Below are positions 34,898-44,282 of a stretch of DNA of 64,000 nucleotides, piece by piece. Within the stretch, counting starts at the first letter, position 1. The number at the start of each line of letters is the position of its first letter. The position numbers and the translations under genes were made by a program. This stretch comes from Alphaproteobacteria bacterium (GTDB taxonomy: Bacteria; Pseudomonadota; Alphaproteobacteria; Caulobacterales; Hyphomonadaceae): positions 39,537-103,536 of the forward strand of contig WGLW01000032.1 in NCBI GenBank assembly GCA_016125405.1. The letters are read 5' to 3'. Under the pieces are notes generated by a model that saw only the letters and a program-made list of their open reading frames with translations, did not search any database and had not been told where the DNA came from.

Positions 34898-36238
34898 CTA
34901 GTCCTCCCCGATTTCCTTCATCAGCTCTTCGCGGGTGACGGATTTGTCGGTCACCTTGGCCTGGGCGAGGATGTGGTCGACGACCTTTTCCTCGTAGATC
35001 GGCGCGCGAAGCTGGGCCAGGGCGTTGGGATTCGAGCGGTAGAACTCGATCACGGCCTTTTCCTGACCCGGATAACGCGAGGCTTCCTGGCGCAGGGCGC
35101 CGGCCAGCTCGTCGTTGGTGATCTCGATATTGGCGCGGCGGCCGATCTCGGCCAGCACCAGCCCGAGACGCACGCGGCGCTGGGAGATCTTCTCGTACTC
35201 GGCTTTCAGCTCGTCGTCCGACTTCGCCTTGTCCTCTTCCGACAGGCGGTCGTTCTTCTTCTCTTCCTCGAGCTGGGCCCAGATCTGGTCGAACTCGGCC
35301 TTCACCATCATCGGCGGCAGGTCGAAGGAGTGACGCTCGTCCAGCGCATCCAGCAGCACGCGCTTGACCTGCTGACGCGAACCTTGCGCCAGCTCGCCGT
35401 CGAGTTGCGCCTTCACCGCCTCTTTCAGCTTGTCGAGACCGTCGAAGCCAAGCGACTTGGCGAACTCCTCGTCGATCTCCGCCGTCTTCGGCGCCTTCAC
35501 TTCCGTGACCTTCACGTCGAACACCGCGGGTTTCCCCTTCAGCGTCTCGACCTGGTATTCTTCAGGGAAGGTCACCTTGACCTCGACATCGTCGCCAGCC
35601 TTGGCGCCGATCAGCTGGTCCTCGAACCCGGCGATGAAACGGCCGTCGCCCAGCACGATCGTCTGGCCCTCGGCCGAGCCGCCGTCGAACGCCTCGCCGT
35701 CGATCTTGCCGACGAAATCGATGACCACCGCATCGCCGGTCTCGGCGGCGGCGCCATCAGCCTTCGTCTCATAGCTCTTGTTGTTTTCCGCGATGCGTTT
35801 CAGCGCATCGGCGATTTCCTCGTCTGTCGCCGTAACAACCATGCGCTCAAGCTCGATGTCGGCGACTTCCGACGGGGTGAAGTCCGGCATCACCTCGACC
35901 TGCATGTGGTAGTCGAGATCAGCCTCGCCCGAGACGACCTTTTCGGCCGGGCTGTCGAACTGGATCGAGGGACGTGTCGCCGGACGCAGCGACTTGTCAT
36001 CGAGCGCTTTCTGGCTGGTTTCCTCGACCGTGTTCTGCACGATCTCGCCCATCAGCGACTTGCCGAACATCTTGCGGATGTGGGCGGTGGGAACCTTGCC
36101 CGGGCGGAAGCCCTTGAGCTGCACCTGCGGGCGGATTTCCTCGATCTTGGCGCTCAGTTTCGCCGCCAGTTCGCCGGCCGGAATCTTGACCTGGAACTCG
36201 CGTGAAAGGCCTTCGGACTTCGTCTCGGTGACGTTCAT
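34898..36238 (-). CDS. tig: Trigger factor
   Basis: 446 residues from the ATG at 36238. Domains: N-terminal ribosome-binding domain with the signature FRPGKVPTAHIRKMFG (about residues 44-59), a central FKBP-type peptidyl-prolyl isomerase domain (VVIDFVGKIDGEAFDGGSAE, ending in VTFPEEYQVETLKGKPAVF), and the long helical C-terminal chaperone domain. It meets nascent chains at the ribosome exit tunnel. First gene of the tig-clpP-clpX-lon cluster. Confidence 0.96.
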   Translation of the reverse strand: MNVTETKSEGLSREFQVKIPAGELAAKLSAKIEEIRPQVQLKGFRPGKVPTAHIRKMFGKSLMGEIVQNTVEETSQKALDDKSLRPATRPSIQFDSPAEKVVSGEADLDYHMQVEVMPDFTPSEVADIELERMVVTATDEEIADALKRIAENNKSYETKADGAAAETGDAVVIDFVGKIDGEAFDGGSAEGQTIVLGDGRFIAGFEDQLIGAKAGDDVEVKVTFPEEYQVETLKGKPAVFDVKVTEVKAPKTAEIDEEFAKSLGFDGLDKLKEAVKAQLDGELAQGSRQQVKRVLLDALDERHSFDLPPMMVKAEFDQIWAQLEEEKKNDRLSEEDKAKSDDELKAEYEKISQRRVRLGLVLAEIGRRANIEITNDELAGALRQEASRYPGQEKAVIEFYRSNPNALAQLRAPIYEEKVVDHILAQAKVTDKSVTREELMKEIGED

Positions 36239-36385
36239 CAAGGAAACCCCGATGTGTTGAATGGTTTGGGCCTCGCCGACGGCGACCGTCCGGCAAGGCG
36301 GGCCGGGCTTCTTACACAGGCAAGATGGGCCTGTCCATGCAGGCAAATTCGGGCAAATTTCGGGCCCGGCCCCAAAGCCTCGGCC

Positions 36386-36470
36386 TGGTGCGGATGACAG
36401 GACTTGAACCTGCACGGGTCACCCCACGGGAACCTAAATCCCGCGCGTCTACCAGTTTCGCCACATCCGC
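36386..36470 (-). tRNA. tRNA-Leu (anticodon UAG)
   Basis: The minus strand gives an 85-base molecule with a 7-bp acceptor stem (GCGGATG / CATCCGC), an AAACTGGTAGACG D-loop, an anticodon stem CGGGA/TCCCG with the loop TTTAGGT (anticodon TAG), a long variable arm as in class II tRNAs (GTGGGGTGACCCG), a GGTTCAAGTCC T-arm, and an encoded 3' CCA. It lies 147 bases upstream of tig on the same strand. Confidence 0.95.
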
Positions 36471-36494
36471 ATGGGGCGGGCTGTCATAAGGCGC

Positions 36495-36800
36495 TCACCA
36501 TCTGCGCCGCAAGGTCACCGTCTCGAACCACAGCCGGAAGTCGCCCATCAGGCTGAACGCCGGGTATTTGAAGGTGGCGGGCCGGTTCTTCTCGAAGAAG
36601 AAATGCCCCACCCAGGCGAATCCGTAACCGGTCACAGGCGCAGCGATGAACCAGCGCCAGTCGCCGGTCGCAAGGCCCGCGGCCAGGCAGGCCAGCACAA
36701 GTGTTGTCCCAACGACATGCAGTCGCCGGCTGACCGGATTGACGTGCTCCGTCAGGTAGAAGGGGTAGAAGTCCCGGAAGGTGCGATAGCGCTCAGCCAT
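36495..36800 (-). CDS. DUF962 (Mpo1-like) membrane protein
   Basis: 101 residues from the ATG at 36800. The family pattern is visible: YRTFRDFYPFYLTEHVNPVS, RRLHVVGTTLVLA with a conserved His, and GYGFAWVGHFFFEKNRPATF. Yeast Mpo1 of this family is an Fe(II)-dependent dioxygenase of 2-hydroxy fatty acids; whether this bacterial member does the same is not known. Two or three membrane helices. It is 37 bases after the nnrDE stop and ends 25 bases before the tRNA. Confidence 0.85.
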   Translation of the reverse strand: MAERYRTFRDFYPFYLTEHVNPVSRRLHVVGTTLVLACLAAGLATGDWRWFIAAPVTGYGFAWVGHFFFEKNRPATFKYPAFSLMGDFRLWFETVTLRRRW

Positions 36801-36837
36801 GCAACATGATCGCGCCGGGGTAACGGGTCCGCAAGCC

Positions 36838-38313
36838 TCACCGGCCCCGACGCCCGGCATAGAGGTCCGCGATCGCGCCCTTCAACGCGCCGTCCAGGTC
36901 TTCGGCGGTCAGCCCCGGCCCCGCCCTCACCCCCGCATCGCCATGCATCCAGGCGCCGGCGCAGGCCGCATCGAATGGTTGAAGCCCCTGCGCCATCAAC
37001 CCGCCGATCACGCCGGCCAGCACATCGCCGCTGCCCGCGGTCGCCAGAAACGGCGTCGCGTGCGTGTTGACCACGGCTCGTCCGTCCGGCGCGGCGATCA
37101 CGGTGTCGTAGCCCTTCAGCAGCACAACGGCGCCGACCCTCGCCGCCGCCGTTCGCGCCGCCTCGATACGGTTCACAGATGCAGCGAGCACGCCGGGAAA
37201 CAGGCGCTCGAACTCTCCCGCGTGCGGCGTCAGCACCGCCTCGACGGAGGAAAGCTTCAGCGCGCCGGCGTCGTCCGCGAACACGCTGAGCGCGTCAGCG
37301 TCGAGCACAAGGCGCCGCCTGGCGGCGATCAGCGCCTCGACATTCCGACGCGTCGTCTCGGTCACGCCTGCCGCAGGACCGATCACCACGGCGCTGGATT
37401 TTTCGGTGAGGGAGACGAGCGCATCCGTATCGGCGAACGCGGATGTCATCACGGCTGTCACCGAAGACGCCGCAACGATCAACGCCGATGACGGGCACAT
37501 CAACGTCACCGCGCCGGCGCCGATCCGCAGGCCTGCCTGCGCCGCAAGCCGCGCTGCGCCTGTGTGGGCCAGTCCGCCCGTCACCACCGCGAGGCGCCCG
37601 CGCGTGTGCTTGTGGCTTGACGGCGTCGGCCAGGCGAGACGGCTGGACCAGAGGTCCGGCGCATTCTCCATCAACCTCCCGCCGCCGACTTCGCCGATCA
37701 GCGAACCGAATCCGATTTCAGCGACGTCGACCTCGCCGCAAAGCGAGGCCGCCGCCTGCAGCACATGGGCGGGTTTCTTGGCGCCGAATGTCACGGTGAG
37801 GGTCGCCTTGATGGCGGGACCCTCCACGCGGCCGCTGTCTCCACTCACACCCGATGGCACATCGATGGCGACCACGGGCGCGGTGAATGCGTTGACGCGC
37901 TCGACGGCTCTTGCGGCTTCTCCGGCAAGCGGGCGAGAGAGGCCCGCGCCGAACAAGCCGTCGAGCACAATGTCTCCCGGCGCGAGATGCAGGTCGCTCA
38001 ACGGCGAACGCGGGCCGGTCCACGCGTTCGATGCTGCCGCGCCTTCCCTGGTCCGCGCCCCGCCCGGCGCCAGTTCGCGAACCGCCACCTGCCGACCGAG
38101 TTCAACGAGACGCCGCGCCGCCACGAAAGCGTCGCCGCCATTGTTGCCCGGCCCCGCCAGCACAACGACGCGCCCGGACGGATAGCGCTGATGCAGCGCC
38201 TCCGCGCACGCCTCCCCGGCCCGTTGCATGAGCGTGTCCAGCGACACGCCCGACGCGCTCGCCCTCGCCTCACAGTCACGGATCTCGGCGCATGTGAGGG
38301 TCGGGACAGCCAT
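36838..38313 (-). CDS. nnrDE: Bifunctional NAD(P)H-hydrate epimerase / ADP-dependent dehydratase
   Basis: 491 residues joining two repair enzymes. Residues 1-210 are the epimerase (NnrE, YjeF_N type) with VVVLAGPGNNGGDAFVAARR and VDVPSGVSGDSG. Residues 230-491 are the dehydratase (NnrD) with TGAARLAAQAGLRIGAGAVT, VVIGPAAG, VLTPHAGEFERLFPG, and the ATP/ADP-phosphate site TAGSGDVLAGVIGGL. Together they restore damaged NADHX and NADPHX. It starts one base after the histidine phosphatase stop, forming an operon with it and the DUF962 gene. Confidence 0.95.
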   Translation of the reverse strand: MAVPTLTCAEIRDCEARASASGVSLDTLMQRAGEACAEALHQRYPSGRVVVLAGPGNNGGDAFVAARRLVELGRQVAVRELAPGGARTREGAAASNAWTGPRSPLSDLHLAPGDIVLDGLFGAGLSRPLAGEAARAVERVNAFTAPVVAIDVPSGVSGDSGRVEGPAIKATLTVTFGAKKPAHVLQAAASLCGEVDVAEIGFGSLIGEVGGGRLMENAPDLWSSRLAWPTPSSHKHTRGRLAVVTGGLAHTGAARLAAQAGLRIGAGAVTLMCPSSALIVAASSVTAVMTSAFADTDALVSLTEKSSAVVIGPAAGVTETTRRNVEALIAARRRLVLDADALSVFADDAGALKLSSVEAVLTPHAGEFERLFPGVLAASVNRIEAARTAAARVGAVVLLKGYDTVIAAPDGRAVVNTHATPFLATAGSGDVLAGVIGGLMAQGLQPFDAACAGAWMHGDAGVRAGPGLTAEDLDGALKGAIADLYAGRRGR

Positions 38314-38314
38314 T

Positions 38315-38860
38315 TTACAGCGCCGCTAGAGCGCCCTCGCTCCCCAGCTCGGCGACCGCCAGCTTACCGCCCTTGCGGACCAGGCGGGTGATCGAGCAGT
38401 GCGACGGACGAAAAATCACCACGCGATCATCACCTGTCAGCAGGCCGATCAGCGAATTGATCGCCACAAAATGCGAGAAGACGGCCGTGTCGTCCGGCAT
38501 CTGCTCCAGTGCTGCAAGCCCGGCGCGGCGCCATGCGTCGAGGTCCGCGCCCGCCTCGGCCCAGCGCCCGGCCATGACGCCTTTCAGCCAGCCAGCGCGG
38601 TCCTCCGGGCCAATGCCGGCCGGCGTGCGAACTTCGCCGACGCCGGGCTCGATCCGGGCGTGCGTCTCGATCCGTTTCTCAAAGGGGCGGGCCGTCTCCC
38701 GGCACCGCGCCAGCGGAGAGGTCACAGCGCGCTTTGCCCCCGCCCGGGCCAGGGTTTCTGCGGCGGCCTCCGCCTGCTGCAGACCCTTTTCGCTCAGGCC
38801 CGGATCGAGGTGATCGCCCCATCCAGCCGAGGGTTCGCCATGCCGGATCAGGTAAATCAT
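38315..38860 (-). CDS. Histidine phosphatase family protein
   Basis: 181 residues. The phosphohistidine motif RHG is at residues 6-8 (LIRHGEPSAGW), with SPLARCRETARPF holding the second arginine and VFSHFVAINSLIGLL holding the second catalytic histidine. It is a phosphatase of the phosphoglycerate mutase-like superfamily; substrate unknown. First gene of the operon with nnrDE and DUF962. The 255-bp gap upstream separates it from the divergent glnB. Confidence 0.85.
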   Translation of the reverse strand: MIYLIRHGEPSAGWGDHLDPGLSEKGLQQAEAAAETLARAGAKRAVTSPLARCRETARPFEKRIETHARIEPGVGEVRTPAGIGPEDRAGWLKGVMAGRWAEAGADLDAWRRAGLAALEQMPDDTAVFSHFVAINSLIGLLTGDDRVVIFRPSHCSITRLVRKGGKLAVAELGSEGALAAL

Positions 38861-39010
38861 CGTCGGGTGACCCTTTTCGTGGCGGCCGTGGGACCGCCCA
38901 ACTCTCTAGCAAACGCAGCGGCAAAGGCCAAAGAGCAGACTTGAACGCCCAAGTGTTGTGCGCCATTGCTCGATCATTAGGCGCCCCCGATGCGTGCGCC
39001 GTTGTTTTAG

Positions 39011-39454
<444 letters not shown>

Positions 39455-39489
39455 TCGACAAGCGCCGCTCGAAATTTTTTTGCAACGGT

Positions 39490-39507
39490 CAGCCCCGACG
39501 GGGGCTG
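39490..39507 (+). other. Hairpin in the glnB-glnA gap
   Basis: CAGCCCC / GGGGCTG with a GACG loop, preceded by a seven-base T-run (about 39475-39481) and followed ten bases later by the glnA ribosome site. It could be a leader or processing structure that sets the glnB to glnA ratio, but the T-run is on the wrong side for a terminator. Confidence 0.45.
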
Positions 39508-39531
39508 GGGTGAAACGGAGGGAGACACGCA

Positions 39532-40935
39532 GTGTCCGACGCTATTCTGAAGAAAATCAAGGACGAGGATGTCGAGTACGTCGACCTGCGATTCACCGAC
39601 ATGCGCGGGAAGATGCAGCACGTCACCTTCGACCTCTCGATGGTCGACAAGGACCTCTTCGTCGACGGCACGATGTTTGACGGCTCCTCGATCGCCGGAT
39701 GGAAGGCGATCAACGAGTCCGACATGCTGCTCATGCCCGACCCGGATTCAGCACGCATCGACCCGTTCTTCCAGCAGAAGACGCTGGCGATCATGTGCGA
39801 CATTCTCAACCCGAACGACAACACGCCGTACAACCGCGACCCGCGCACCACCGCCAAGAAGGCGGAGATGTACCTAAAGTCCGCCGGCATCGGCGATACG
39901 GCGTTCTTCGGTCCTGAAGCCGAGTTCTTCGTATTCTCGGACGTGAAGTTCTCCACCGACCCGACCAAGACCGGATACGAGTTCGACGATCCGGAGCTGC
40001 CGGCCAACTCGGGCCGCACGTATGAGCAGGGCAACATGGGCCACCGTCCGGGCCCGAAGGGCGGCTACTTCCCGGTCCCGCCGGTCGACAGCCTGCAGGA
40101 CATGCGCTCGGAAATGCTCTCCGTGATGCACGAGCTGGGCCTGAACCCGGAAAAGCACCACCACGAAGTGGCGCCGGCGCAGCACGAGCTTGGCATGAAG
40201 TTCAACACGTTGGTCCAGATGGCCGACAACATGCAGCTCTACAAATACGTCGTGCACAACGTCGCTGCGTCCTACGGCAAGACGGCGACGTTCATGCCGA
40301 AGCCCTACTTCAAGGACAACGGCTCGGGCATGCACGTGCACCAGTCGATCTGGAAAGACGGCAAGCCGATGTTCGCCGGCGACAAGTACGCCGACCTCTC
40401 GCAGATGTGCCTGTGGTACATCGGCGGCATCATCAAGCACGCCAAGGCGATCAACGCGTTCTCCAACGCGACGACCAACTCCTACAAACGCCTTGTGCCG
40501 GGCTACGAAGCGCCGGTTCTGCTGGCCTACTCCTCGCGCAACCGCTCGGCCTCGGTCCGTATTCCGTGGGCGCCGGGTCCGAAGGGCAAACGCATCGAGG
40601 TCCGCTTCCCGGATCCCGCCTCGAACCCCTACCTCACCTTCACGGCGCTGCTGATGGCCGGTCTCGACGGCATCACCAACAAGATCGATCCCGGCGCCTC
40701 GATGGACAAGGACCTCTACTCCCTGCCGCCCGAGGAACTGAAGGACATCCCGACGGTGTGCGGCTCGCTGCGCCAGGCGCTGGAAAGCGTCGACGCCGAC
40801 CGCGACTTCCTCAAGGCCGGCGGCGTCATGGATGACGACTTCATCGACGCCTACATCGACCTCAAGATGGAGGAGGTGCTCCGCATGGAGACCCACCCCC
40901 ACCCGGTCGAGTTCGACATGTACTACAAGGCCTGA
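39532..40935 (+). CDS. glnA: Glutamine synthetase, type I (GlnA)
   Basis: 467 residues, normal for the dodecameric GSI-beta enzyme. The start is GTG with a strong GGAGGGAG site. Diagnostic segments: [37 protein letters not shown] with the metal and ammonia-site residues, and the ATP-binding [23 protein letters not shown] stretch. The adenylylated tyrosine lies in [14 protein letters not shown] near residue 396. It joins ammonium to glutamate. It is co-directional with glnB and ends in a strong terminator. Confidence 0.98.
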   Translation: MSDAILKKIKDEDVEYVDLRFTDMRGKMQHVTFDLSMVDKDLFVDGTMFDGSSIAGWKAINESDMLLMPDPDSARIDPFFQQKTLAIMCDILNPNDNTPYNRDPRTTAKKAEMYLKSAGIGDTAFFGPEAEFFVFSDVKFSTDPTKTGYEFDDPELPANSGRTYEQGNMGHRPGPKGGYFPVPPVDSLQDMRSEMLSVMHELGLNPEKHHHEVAPAQHELGMKFNTLVQMADNMQLYKYVVHNVAASYGKTATFMPKPYFKDNGSGMHVHQSIWKDGKPMFAGDKYADLSQMCLWYIGGIIKHAKAINAFSNATTNSYKRLVPGYEAPVLLAYSSRNRSASVRIPWAPGPKGKRIEVRFPDPASNPYLTFTALLMAGLDGITNKIDPGASMDKDLYSLPPEELKDIPTVCGSLRQALESVDADRDFLKAGGVMDDDFIDAYIDLKMEEVLRMETHPHPVEFDMYYKA

Positions 40936-40959
40936 TCCATCAGGACGTCAGACACGAAG

Positions 40960-40988
40960 CGCCGCCGGAGCAATCCGGCGGCGTTTTT
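40960..40988 (+). terminator. Rho-independent terminator of glnA
   Basis: A 10-bp perfect stem (CGCCGCCGGA / TCCGGCGGCG), GCAA loop and five Ts, 25 bases after the glnA stop. Confidence 0.95.
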
Positions 40989-41066
40989 CATGGGTTAACG
41001 CGACCCCGAAATTGATGTGCGTTCGACAGAGGCAGGCTTAACCCTAACCGGCTATAAGCCATCTTC

Positions 41067-41687
41067 ATGTCTCGCCCGTTGCTCTTTTCCGCGCTCGCCG
41101 GCGCCCTCGCGCTACTGTCTGCGTGCGCCACCACCCAGCCCTCGGCCGACCAGATCGCCGACGCCTGCGACCTGCTGACCGACAACCACGACTGGTACAA
41201 GGCGCTGCGCCATTCATCGAAGGAATGGGGCGCGCCGATGGGCCTGCAGCTCGCCATCGTGAACCAGGAAAGCAGCTTCGACGGACACGCGCGCCCGGCG
41301 CGGGGTCCGCGCAAGTTTTTCGGCCTCGTTCAGGGCGACCGCCCCTCGACGGCCTACGGCTACGCCCAGGCGCTCGAAACCACTTGGGAGCAGTACAAGA
41401 AGTCGACCGGCAACCGCGGCGCAGACCGTCACAGCTTCCGGGATTCCGTGGATTTCATCGGCTGGTACGTCAACAACACCGGCCTTCAGGCTGGCGTGGG
41501 CCAGTACGACTACAAGGCGCACTACCTTGCCTACCACGAAGGCGCAGGCGGCTATGTGCAGGGAACCTGGCGCCGGAAGACCTGGCTGGTGCAACGCGCC
41601 AACCACGTCGCCGGACAGGCCGCGCGCTACGAAAGCCAGATCAAGCACTGCAAGGCGCTTAGGCCGAAGTTTCTCGGGATTTTCTGA
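41067..41687 (+). CDS. Lytic transglycosylase-like lipoprotein
   Basis: 206 residues. The lipoprotein signal ends at Cys20 (LALLSAC). The lysozyme-like domain has the catalytic Glu68 in LAIVNQESSFDGHARPARG, then YGYAQALETTWEQYKKSTG and SVDFIGWYVNNTG, all typical of SLT enzymes. It would cleave peptidoglycan between N-acetylmuramic acid and N-acetylglucosamine from the outer-membrane side. It is a single gene. Confidence 0.85.
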   Translation: MSRPLLFSALAGALALLSACATTQPSADQIADACDLLTDNHDWYKALRHSSKEWGAPMGLQLAIVNQESSFDGHARPARGPRKFFGLVQGDRPSTAYGYAQALETTWEQYKKSTGNRGADRHSFRDSVDFIGWYVNNTGLQAGVGQYDYKAHYLAYHEGAGGYVQGTWRRKTWLVQRANHVAGQAARYESQIKHCKALRPKFLGIF

Positions 41688-41732
41688 CGGGACCGGCGGC
41701 CGCACCAGCCCCCCCCTCAGACGGTTGTTCAC

Positions 41733-42809
41733 TTAAGCGCAGTGACGAGACTTGGCCCAATTGTACCTGTTTCCACGGATCGCGCACGGCCATCCCTGCT
41801 GATCGAGACCCTCAAGGCGCCGGTCAAAGAACGCCAGAATCTGCGGAACCAGCCTTGCGTGCGTCGCGTCCCGATCCACGCCAGCCCGGTCGGTGCATAG
41901 TTTGACGCCCATCACGCTGATCGGCAGGCTGCACCGATCGACATATACAAAATGACCTTCTCCCCCCGCGAGCCGCACCGTTTCGGCTGATCCCAGCAAG
42001 TCGCCGATGCGTTCCGCATGCGCTGAGAACGGCAGGAAGTCATCGTCGACCGATCCGATGACCAGAGCCGGCGTCTTTAACGCCTGCAGACCGCCCGGGA
42101 TAAATCCTGGGCCTGCGGCTGGGTCCATTAGCACCAAAGCCTTGATCGGCCGTGGCGAGGGAACCGGAATCTGATCCGAAGAAGGCGCGCCAGTCGGGTA
42201 CTGGCATCCCTTATCGACGGCTCGCGCCTGCACGCAATATGCGCGCATGTCGGCCATCGAGAAACCGGCGCCCGCCAGCATCAGCACTGTTGCTCCGCCT
42301 GCCGAATGCCCCAGCGCGCCAAGCCGTTCTGGATCGAGGTGGCTGGCGTAGACCGACTTCGAGATCAGAAAGTCCAGTGCGGCATTGATGTCGCGCGTCC
42401 GGTCGCCGAAGTGAGTAACTGTTGCCGGGTTCATCGTCGTCGGGCCAAAAACCGGCGACTCCCCGAAATGCGAGACCCCGAGCACGACATAGCCGTGACG
42501 CGCCAACGGTTCGGCGATCCAGGAATAGTTGGACGCTGCGCCCATAGATCCGTGTGACAGGAGAACAACGGGCAGCTTCTCGCCCGAGATCGCCGCGCCC
42601 TCGGCCACGCTTCCCATTCCGAAATTGTAGCCGTGCGCCTGTTCAGCGGACGTTGTGGGGTACCACACGTCCAGCTGGATCGGACGGCCGCCAGCCTCGG
42701 CGATACGCAGACTGTCGTATCCTGCGGAAACATCCGCCCTTGGCTGCGGGGTAGTTGCGCAGGCCGCAGCCAGGACCGCTGCGATGGTAGCCAATATCGA
42801 CCGTTTCAT
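41733..42809 (-). CDS. Alpha/beta hydrolase lipoprotein (PAF-acetylhydrolase/dienelactone hydrolase-like)
   Basis: 358 residues from the ATG at 42809. A lipoprotein signal ends in LAAACA. The hydrolase region has LPVVLLSHGSMGAASNYSW (oxyanion strand), the nucleophile elbow LGALGHSAGGATVLML, an acid in VIGSVDDDFLPFS, and His in GGEGHFVYVD. The layout resembles platelet-activating-factor acetylhydrolase-like and predicted dienelactone hydrolases. Substrate unknown, probably an envelope or external ester. It is divergent from the LytTR regulator at 42970, which may control it. Confidence 0.85.
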   Translation of the reverse strand: MKRSILATIAAVLAAACATTPQPRADVSAGYDSLRIAEAGGRPIQLDVWYPTTSAEQAHGYNFGMGSVAEGAAISGEKLPVVLLSHGSMGAASNYSWIAEPLARHGYVVLGVSHFGESPVFGPTTMNPATVTHFGDRTRDINAALDFLISKSVYASHLDPERLGALGHSAGGATVLMLAGAGFSMADMRAYCVQARAVDKGCQYPTGAPSSDQIPVPSPRPIKALVLMDPAAGPGFIPGGLQALKTPALVIGSVDDDFLPFSAHAERIGDLLGSAETVRLAGGEGHFVYVDRCSLPISVMGVKLCTDRAGVDRDATHARLVPQILAFFDRRLEGLDQQGWPCAIRGNRYNWAKSRHCA

Positions 42810-42969
42810 CTTTTCACCTTGAAATCCTGAAGAACAGCGTGCGACCCCTCGGCAATGACGCCAGACGTCTGGCCCGTCAGGTCGCCGCCCGGCTGGCGTC
42901 TCACCTTGCCTAACCCCGGCCCGCGCGCGACGCTGGGGCGATTTCGTGAGTGGTGGCAGGATTTCGCCA

Positions 42970-43743
42970 ATGACCGCAGCCCCCGTTTCGCGGCCCGCCA
43001 GTGTTCGGCCGTCCTGGCCAGGCATGATCGCCTTTGTGACTGCCTCCGCCGTGGCGGTCGGTCTGGCCGGACCATTCGGCATGACGACAAGCCAGCCTGA
43101 CCCGTTGATGCGGATTGCACACTTCTTCGTCGCCAGCATCGGCATCGCTGCGCTGACCATCGGCATATCGGACGTTCTCTCCCGGCTGCGACCGCAGTTT
43201 GGCGTCTGGGCGCTGGCGGCCGGGGCCGCGCTTGCTGCAGCACCGGGCGCGTTCCTTGTTCAGGCCAGCCTGCGTGTCTTCTCGCCGGTCTCCCTCGATC
43301 ATGTGTCGTGGACCGGCCTGCTGCTCCGGACCCTGCCGATGAATCTGATCCTGGCCCTGGTCTGCTGGCGTCTTCTTGGCGGCCGACTCGAGGCCCAGCG
43401 CATGGCTGAGGTCGTTCAGACTTCCGGGCCGGGTCTATCGAACCGCCTGCCGCCGGAACTGCGCAGCGCCCCGATACTCGCGCTGCAGGCGGAGGACCAT
43501 TACCTCCGCGTATTCACGGCACGCGGCGATGCGCTGATCCACATGCGCATCGGCGATGCAGAGCAGGTGCTGACCGCTGAGGACGGCGTGCGGACGCACC
43601 GATCCTTCTGGGTTGCGCGGCGATCCTTTCACGCAGTCGAGCGCAAAGCGGGACGCATGGCCCTGATGCTGACCGACGGAAAGGTGGTTCCGGTGTCCCG
43701 CAGCCGTATCGATGCGGTCAACGAATGGCTGGAACGCGCCTGA
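42970..43743 (+). CDS. Membrane-anchored LytTR-family transcriptional regulator
   Basis: 257 residues from the ATG at 42970 (AGGA eight bases upstream); a GTG at 42946 is an alternative. Four membrane helices (about 15-150: MIAFVTASAVAVGLAGPFGM, MRIAHFFVASIGIAALTIGI, FGVWALAAGAALAAAPGAFL, LLLRTLPMNLILALVCWRLL) precede a C-terminal LytTR DNA-binding domain (PILALQAEDHYLRVFTARGD, then VRTHRSFWVAR and GKVVPVSRSR). There is no receiver domain, so a membrane signal is probably sensed directly. The likely target is the divergent hydrolase gene. Confidence 0.88.
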   Translation: MTAAPVSRPASVRPSWPGMIAFVTASAVAVGLAGPFGMTTSQPDPLMRIAHFFVASIGIAALTIGISDVLSRLRPQFGVWALAAGAALAAAPGAFLVQASLRVFSPVSLDHVSWTGLLLRTLPMNLILALVCWRLLGGRLEAQRMAEVVQTSGPGLSNRLPPELRSAPILALQAEDHYLRVFTARGDALIHMRIGDAEQVLTAEDGVRTHRSFWVARRSFHAVERKAGRMALMLTDGKVVPVSRSRIDAVNEWLERA

Positions 43744-43840
43744 TATCTCATCCACAATCGATGCTGCCAGTCGGCAAATTCTTGCCGGATCACAAGACAG
43801 GGGGGCCTGTCCACTTTGCGCGCCTGAACGGACATCTGAC

Positions 43841-44169
43841 ATGCTCTCGCCACGCTCTTCGTCGACACCGCCAAACTCGACACGCTGAACAAGCGGCCCG
43901 GCTGGCGCGGCAAGCTGTTCCACTCGGCGAACAACACCTTTGTCTGGTGGGAGTTCGACGCCGACGCGGACATCCACCAGCACCACCACGAGCAGGAAGA
44001 AGTCTGGCACGTGATCGAGGGCGAGTTGGACGTGACCGTCGAGGGCAAGGTCACCCGCGCAGGCCCGGGCATGGTCGCCATCATTCCGCCCGATACGCCC
44101 CACTCGGTACGGGTTGTGAAGGCCGGCCGGGCAATCGTTGTGGATCACCCGCTGCGAGAGGGCTTCTGA
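43841..44169 (+). pseudogene. Cupin domain protein with a frameshift at its start
   Basis: From 43840 to the TGA at 44167-44169 one frame encodes a complete small cupin: LNKRPGWRGKLFHSANNTF, then the metal motif IHQHHHEQEEVWHVIEGELD and PPDTPHSVRV, ending IVVDHPLREGF. No ATG, GTG or TTG opens this frame, and in-frame stops lie just upstream (43825, 43837). ATG 43841 is in another frame. Removing one CT of the CTCT at 43844-43847 would place that ATG in frame. So the gene is either inactivated by a 2-bp slip or carries a sequencing error. A CTG start at 43885 lacks a ribosome site. Confidence 0.75.
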
Positions 44170-44282
44170 ACCCTCGCCTGCTGGTTGAGACAACAGAAAA
44201 TTAACCGGCGGAACTGTCCCTGTGGGGCCGGATCAGGCTACTCCTGAGCCACGCCCGACACCGTGATTCGAGTAAGAAACGC

